From an uncultured beta proteobacterium (lineage in GTDB: Bacteria > Pseudomonadota > Gammaproteobacteria > Burkholderiales > Rhodocyclaceae), in contig CAIVZW010000774.1 in the NCBI GenBank assembly GCA_903910495.1, forward strand, positions 1 to 9,570: a stretch of 9,570 bases of DNA, given 5' to 3'. A model generated the notes under the pieces. That model was given only the letters and a program-made list of their open reading frames with translations. It did not search any database and had not been told where the DNA came from. The position numbers were made by a program, and so were the translations under genes. Shown one piece after another: positions 6,079 to 9,570 of this stretch; positions within the stretch are counted from its first letter, which is position 1, and each line of letters begins with the position of its first letter.

Positions 6079-7578
6079 ATGAATCAGGCTCTACTCTTTT
6101 CCGTCTTTGTCGTGGCCTCCTGCGGCCTGGCCTACGAGTTGATCGCCGGTGCCCTGTCGAGCTATCTGCTCGGCGATTCGGTGATGCAGTTCTCGACGGT
6201 GATCGGAACCTACCTGTTCGCCATGGGCATCGGCTCGTGGCTGTCGCGTTACGTCGAGCGCAATCTGGTCGCGCGCTTCGTCCAGATCGAGTTGATGGTC
6301 GGCGTGCTCGGCGGGTTTTCTGCGGCAGCGCTGTTCTTCATCTTCGTCTGGTTTTCGGCGCCGTTCAAGCTCGCGCTCTATCTGGCGGTCTTCGGCATCG
6401 GCATTCTGGTCGGCCTCGAAATTCCGCTGATCATGCGCATCCTCAAGCGTGACCTCTCCTTCAAGGATGTCGTCTCGCAGGTGCTCACCTTCGATTATCT
6501 CGGCGCGCTGGCCGTCTCCATTCTTTTCCCGCTGCTACTGGTGCCGCATCTCGGGCTGGTGCGCAGCGGCCTGCTCTTCGGCCTGCTCAACGTACTGGTG
6601 GCACTGTGGGCACTGTGGCTGTTCCGCGAGCAACTGCACAACGCCGGCGGGCTCAAGACACAGGCCTTTGTTTCACTGCTGCTGCTGGCGCTCGGGTTCG
6701 CTGCAGCCGGTCAATTCACCTCGCTGGCCGAGGCGCATCTCTATGCCGACGAGATCGTGTTTACCGAAACTTCGCCGTACCAGCGCATCGTCATTACACG
6801 CTGGAAGGATGACCTGCGCCTGTTTCTCAACAACAACCTGCAGTTCAGTTCGCGCGACGAATACCGCTACCACGAAGCGCTGGTGCATCCGGGGCTATCG
6901 ACGCTGCCCGGCGCGCGGCGGATTCTCGTGCTCGGCGGCGGCGACGGGCTGGCCGTGCGCGAGATACTCAAGTATCCGCAGATCGAAGCGGTGACCCTGG
7001 TCGATCTCGATCCGGCGATGACGCAGCTTTTCTCCTCGGCGGCGGTGCTGCGCAAGCTCAACGACGACGCGCTGCATTCACCCAAGGTCAGGATAGTCAA
7101 CAAGGACGCCCTGCAATGGCTGGAGAGCAACGACGAGATCTTCGATTTCGTCGTCGTCGACTTTCCCGATCCCTCCAACTTCGCCATCGGTAAGCTCTAC
7201 AGCGCGGCTTTCTACCGGCTGCTGGAAAAACACATGAGCGCAGGCGCACTCGCCGCCATTCAGTCGACGTCACCGCTCTACGCCCGGCAATCGTTCTGGT
7301 GCGTGGTGACGACGCTGGAGAGCGTCGGCCTGGTGACGACGCCGTATCACGCGCTGGTGCCTTCCTTTGGCGAATGGGGCTACGTGCTGGCCGGCCGGCG
7401 CGCCTACCAGCCGCCTGCCCGCTATGCCGTCAGCACGCGTTTCCTCACGCCGGAAACGACGCCTGCCCTGTTCCAGTTCCCCAAGGACATGGCGCGCGTC
7501 GACGCCGAAGTGAACCGGCTCAACAACCAGGTACTGGTGCGCTACTTCGAGAACGAGTGGCGGCAGGTGATCCGCTGA
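6079..7578 (+). CDS. Membrane-anchored spermidine-synthase-like aminopropyltransferase
   Basis: A 499-residue fusion of about seven transmembrane helices (roughly 4-30, 36-56, 70-92, 97-119, 138-156, 160-183 and 194-214) with a C-terminal spermidine-synthase-type Rossmann domain. That domain shows SPYQ at 232-235, Gln255, YHE at 264-266, the nucleotide loop GGGDG at 286-290, VDLDP at 308-312, KDA at 342-344 and DFPDP at 361-365, where soluble enzymes have D-S/T-S/T-D-P with the catalytic and amine-binding acids. Key catalytic positions thus look intact, arguing for aminopropyl transfer from decarboxylated S-adenosylmethionine to a polyamine or similar acceptor, though the substrate is unknown. 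The amino-terminal helices match the long form found in DUF350/DUF4178 neighbourhoods. The protein is directly followed by the FAD oxidoreductase gene with no gap, pointing to a shared pathway. No speD-like gene lies nearby. The first ATG is used because it preserves the complete first helix; no clear ribosome site is visible. An alternative is a methyltransferase-like enzyme of the same fold. Confidence 0.87.
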   Translation: MNQALLFSVFVVASCGLAYELIAGALSSYLLGDSVMQFSTVIGTYLFAMGIGSWLSRYVERNLVARFVQIELMVGVLGGFSAAALFFIFVWFSAPFKLALYLAVFGIGILVGLEIPLIMRILKRDLSFKDVVSQVLTFDYLGALAVSILFPLLLVPHLGLVRSGLLFGLLNVLVALWALWLFREQLHNAGGLKTQAFVSLLLLALGFAAAGQFTSLAEAHLYADEIVFTETSPYQRIVITRWKDDLRLFLNNNLQFSSRDEYRYHEALVHPGLSTLPGARRILVLGGGDGLAVREILKYPQIEAVTLVDLDPAMTQLFSSAAVLRKLNDDALHSPKVRIVNKDALQWLESNDEIFDFVVVDFPDPSNFAIGKLYSAAFYRLLEKHMSAGALAAIQSTSPLYARQSFWCVVTTLESVGLVTTPYHALVPSFGEWGYVLAGRRAYQPPARYAVSTRFLTPETTPALFQFPKDMARVDAEVNRLNNQVLVRYFENEWRQVIR

Positions 7579-9228
7579 ATGATGGATCGCCGCGATTTTC
7601 TTGCCTCTTTGGCCGTCGCCGGGCTGGGGTCCCTTCCCGGATGTTCCGCGCCGGCCAGGCCGCCCTTACCGCCGGGCGAGTTGTCCGGTACGTCTATTGA
7701 CCTGGGCCACCTGCTGCGCGAACCCAATCCGGCACCACCCTCCGAGACGAGGCGCGTGCCGGTGCTTATCGTCGGCACCGGCATCGGCGGACTGTCGGCC
7801 GGGTGGAAGCTGGCCAAAGCGGGTTTCAAGGACTTCCTCATGGTCGAACTTGAAGCCGAGCCGGGAGGCAATTCACGCGCTGGCCGCAACGAGGTCAGCG
7901 CCTACCCGATTGCCGCGCACTACCTGCCGCTGCCAACGCAGGAAGCCACGGCGGTACGTGAGTTGCTGGCCGAACTCGGTGTATTGCAGGGCGATCCGCG
8001 TGCCGCGCGTCCGCGGTACGACGAGCGCTATCTCTGCGCCACGCCGCAGGAACGCCTGTACCGCAACGGCTGGTGGCAGGAAGGCGTGCTGCCGCTGGTC
8101 GGCGTGAGCGTTGCCGAGCGCGAGCAGTACCAGCGTTTTTTTACGCTGATGGACGGCTTCAAGCAGCGGCGCGATGGCCGCATTACGCCGCGCCGCGCCT
8201 TTGCCCTGCCCATGGAACTGTCCAGCCGCGCGCCCGACCTGCTGGCGCTCGACCGGATCAGCATGCGCGACTGGCTGCTCGCACAAGGGCTCGATTCGCC
8301 GCAGCTGCACTGGTACGTCGACTATGCCTGCCGCGACGATTACGGCACGGCTATCGCCGAGGTCTCGGCCTGGGCCGGCATCCACTATTTCGCTTGCCGC
8401 AACGGCGAGGCGCAGGACGCGGCGAGCGATACCGTACTCACCACGCCGGGCGGCAACGGCTGGCTGGTGGAAGGCCTGGCGCAAAGCATCAAGGACCACG
8501 CCGGAGATCGTCTGCTGACCGGGGCGCTGGCTTACCGCGTCGCCGAAACGGGTGGGCGGATGAACGTCGATCTGTGGCTGCCGGCGGAAAAACGCAGCCT
8601 GCGGCTGCAGGCCGAACAACTCATCTGGGCAGCGCCGCTCTTTCTCGTGCCCCATGTCTTTGCCGGACACGAGGCCTTGAAGACGGCCGCCCGCAGCTAT
8701 TCCGACGCCCCCTGGCTGCTTGCCAACCTGACGCTCTCACGCTTCCCCGAGGATAGAGCCGGCACGTCGATGGCCTGGGACAATGTGCTCTACGACAGCC
8801 CCGGCCTCGGCTATGTGGTGTCCACGCACCAGCAGATGCGCATGCATCCGGGTGCTACCGTGTTCACCTACTACCGGGCCTTGAGCAGCATGCCGCCGCC
8901 GCAGGCAAGAGCGCTGTTGCAGGTCACCTCGCGCGAGGACTGGGCGGAGCAGATTCTCGCCGATCTGGAGCGGCCGCATCCGGACATCCGGCAGGTGACG
9001 ACGCGCCTTGATGTCTTCCGCAACGCCCACGCCATGGCGCGTCCGCTGCCGGGGCTGATCTGGGGCGAAGCGCGCCGGCGGTTTGCCGCCGATGGCGCGC
9101 GCCTGCGCTTTGCCCACGCCGACGTGAGCGGTTTCTCGCTGTTCGAGGAGGCACAGTACCGGGGTGTGCTGGCCGCAGAAAGAACACTGCGCCGCCTTGG
9201 AAAGCGTTTTACTTCTTCGCTAATCTGA
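7579..9228 (+). CDS. Tat-exported FAD-dependent oxidoreductase, amine-oxidase type
   Basis: A 549-residue flavoprotein. Residues 4-9 (RRDFLA) plus the following hydrophobic stretch form a twin-arginine signal. Cys22 in LPGC could be a lipobox cysteine, although Pro at -2 is atypical, so the protein is either a periplasmic lipoprotein or a cleaved soluble protein. The mature part opens with a Rossmann dinucleotide fold: VLIVGTGIGGLSAGWKL at 62-78 (GxGxxG at 66-71), the ribose-binding acid Glu90 and PGG at 95-97. A C-terminal FAD-closing segment of monoamine-oxidase style is seen at about 511-535 (FAHADVSGFSLFEEAQYRG). Folding and FAD loading before export explains the use of Tat. Substrate is not evident; being coupled to an aminopropyltransferase-like gene (TGA at 7576-7578 abuts the ATG), a polyamine or derived amine is the best guess. 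Either of the tandem ATG codons at 7579 and 7582 could be the start. A carotenoid-desaturase-like or other amine-oxidase-superfamily activity cannot be excluded. Confidence 0.85.
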   Translation: MMDRRDFLASLAVAGLGSLPGCSAPARPPLPPGELSGTSIDLGHLLREPNPAPPSETRRVPVLIVGTGIGGLSAGWKLAKAGFKDFLMVELEAEPGGNSRAGRNEVSAYPIAAHYLPLPTQEATAVRELLAELGVLQGDPRAARPRYDERYLCATPQERLYRNGWWQEGVLPLVGVSVAEREQYQRFFTLMDGFKQRRDGRITPRRAFALPMELSSRAPDLLALDRISMRDWLLAQGLDSPQLHWYVDYACRDDYGTAIAEVSAWAGIHYFACRNGEAQDAASDTVLTTPGGNGWLVEGLAQSIKDHAGDRLLTGALAYRVAETGGRMNVDLWLPAEKRSLRLQAEQLIWAAPLFLVPHVFAGHEALKTAARSYSDAPWLLANLTLSRFPEDRAGTSMAWDNVLYDSPGLGYVVSTHQQMRMHPGATVFTYYRALSSMPPPQARALLQVTSREDWAEQILADLERPHPDIRQVTTRLDVFRNAHAMARPLPGLIWGEARRRFAADGARLRFAHADVSGFSLFEEAQYRGVLAAERTLRRLGKRFTSSLI

Positions 9229-9369
9229 TCCATGTCGAACAATCCTAAATAAAGCTCTTCTCTGCCCATTGCCCCCATTCTCCAAGTTGCTGGTAGTCAC
9301 TGGGCTGTGATCCGGGAAGCTTTTCAGAAAATTGTGACGCACGCTGGGGGAAACTCGACAGTTGATGTT

Positions 9370-9383
9370 GGCAATTGATTGCC
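9370..9383. repeat. Perfect 14-base palindrome with 2-base centre
   Basis: GGCAAT-TG-ATTGCC: two 6-base arms in perfect inverted orientation around TG, extendable by a T-G and a T-A pair outwards. The centre is too short for a stable hairpin with all pairs, so a dimeric repressor site is a more natural reading than a terminator. It lies about 30 bases before the possible promoter at 9401-9429. It could also be chance in AT-richer DNA. Confidence 0.3.
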
Positions 9384-9400
9384 GAAAACCATCGTCCGAG

Positions 9401-9429
9401 TTAGCATTCAAGCGTCGTGGCCGTATATA
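9401..9429 (+). promoter_or_regulatory. Possible sigma-70 promoter for the structured RNA
   Basis: TTAGCA at 9401-9406 (4 of 6 matches to TTGACA), a 17-base spacer, and TATATA at 9424-9429 (4 of 6 to TATAAT; TATAAA at 9426-9431 is a 5 of 6 match with 19-base spacing). Transcription would start near 9437, shortly before the hairpin-rich region from 9461. The match is modest, but position and the local AT-rich setting support it. Confidence 0.35.
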
Positions 9430-9460
9430 AACCTAAAAACCGCAGTTGCAAGATAACGTA

Positions 9461-9570
9461 CCCTTCGATGCCCCGAAGGCAACGGGGCCTTGGGCTCAAA
9501 TCCCCCTGGGGGACACGCCCGCTGTGCGGGCTGCTCAGGGCGAACGGGTGTTTCACCTTTCGGGTGATAG
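9461..9570 (+). ncRNA. Candidate structured RNA, possibly HEARO/omega-RNA, cut by window end
   Basis: Dense chain of GC-rich hairpins with no credible ORF. CCTTCG (9462-9467) pairs with CGAAGG (9474-9479). Overlapping it, GCCCCG (9470-9475) pairs with CGGGGC (9483-9488), so the two can exchange or, with slightly shortened stems, form an H-type pseudoknot. Further on are TCCCCC-T-GGGGGA (9501-9513), GCCCGC-TGT-GCGGGC (9517-9531) and TCACC-TTTCG-GGTGA (9553-9567); CGGGTG also occurs twice (9545-9550, 9561-9566), giving CACC two possible partners. Every stem is perfect. The layout, and phrases such as the opening CCTTCGATGCC, remind me of HEARO RNAs, now known as omega-RNAs that guide the IscB nuclease and sit just upstream of iscB. 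That identification is pattern memory, not an alignment. If right, roughly the 16 bases before 9461 would be the guide, taken from host flanking DNA, and an iscB ORF should start within a few hundred bases beyond the window. Strand is inferred from the possible promoter. Confidence 0.45.

Larger units (their letters stand above)
9229..9460. other. Non-coding AT-richer spacer after the FAD oxidoreductase gene
   Basis: No credible gene is seen here. Base composition falls clearly towards AT compared with the genes, with runs such as AATCCTAAATAAAG near 9240 and TATATAAACC near 9424. No hairpin plus U-tract terminator follows the stop at 9228. The stretch holds a 14-base palindrome (9370-9383) and a possible promoter (9401-9429), listed separately. 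A minus-strand reading frame of 63 codons (9411 to 9220) overlaps the end of the upstream gene, lacks a ribosome site and resembles nothing known to me. Confidence 0.6.

Noticed and set aside
9220..9411. 63-codon minus-strand frame behind the FAD oxidoreductase gene
   Set aside because: It overlaps the end of the upstream gene, has no ribosome site and shows no recognisable features.
9501..9513. TCCCCC-T-GGGGGA palindrome as an intrinsic terminator
   Set aside because: No U-tract follows, a one-base loop cannot form, and it sits inside a longer series of stems; better treated as part of the structured RNA.
9461..9570. CRISPR array or group II intron at the right edge
   Set aside because: No regularly spaced identical repeats are present, and the GUGYG-type start of group II introns is not seen.

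Overview
The window reads as chromosomal DNA from a G+C-rich Gram-negative bacterium (about 60% G+C by eye), most likely a betaproteobacterium and possibly of Rhodocyclales type. The pointers are the overlapping birA-coaX pair, a biotin ligase without a DNA-binding domain, a Tat-type signal peptide, and FecR-type and DUF350 proteins resembling those of this group. The taxonomic call is inference from gene content and cannot be settled here.

Layout. (1) 20-1545: birA (biotin protein ligase) and coaX (type III pantothenate kinase) overlap by four bases and form a cofactor housekeeping unit. (2) 1612-5189: a tightly spaced plus-strand run of four envelope genes: a four-helix DUF350/YjfL membrane protein, an SPFH (band-7) protein with a C-terminal SHOCT motif, a 644-residue zinc-ribbon/DUF4178 membrane protein built as a tandem duplication, and a 48-residue membrane or secreted peptide one base after it. 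(3) 5240-6016, minus strand: an exported FecR-domain protein with a Gly/Asn/Ala-rich tail, lying convergent to unit 2 and divergent from unit 4. (4) 6079-9228: a seven-helix membrane-anchored spermidine-synthase-like enzyme followed with no gap by a Tat-exported FAD oxidoreductase of the amine-oxidase type. (5) 9229-9570: non-coding. It is AT-richer up to about 9450, with a possible promoter, and then changes abruptly into a chain of GC-rich hairpins running off the window end.

Units 2 and 4 look like parts of one membrane-linked polyamine (or polyamine-like) module. From memory, DUF350, SPFH/flotillin-like proteins, DUF4178 and spermine/spermidine-synthase-like enzymes recur together in bacterial gene neighbourhoods linked to PspA-type membrane stress. 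No pspA and no S-adenosylmethionine decarboxylase (speD) gene lies in this window, so any PspA partner or substrate supply must be encoded elsewhere. A working model (inference) is that the aminopropyltransferase-like protein makes an aminopropylated product at the membrane, the Tat-exported flavoenzyme oxidises a related amine on the outer face, and the DUF350/SPFH/DUF4178 proteins form the membrane platform. Charge distribution in the aminopropyltransferase suggests its catalytic domain may face the periplasm, which would be surprising and is the most testable oddity among the proteins.

The other item worth pursuing is the truncated structured RNA at the right edge. Its compact hairpins, an overlapping pseudoknot-capable stem pair at its start and a possible promoter just upstream resemble a HEARO/omega-RNA of the kind that precedes iscB genes. 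The diagnostic ORF would lie beyond the window.
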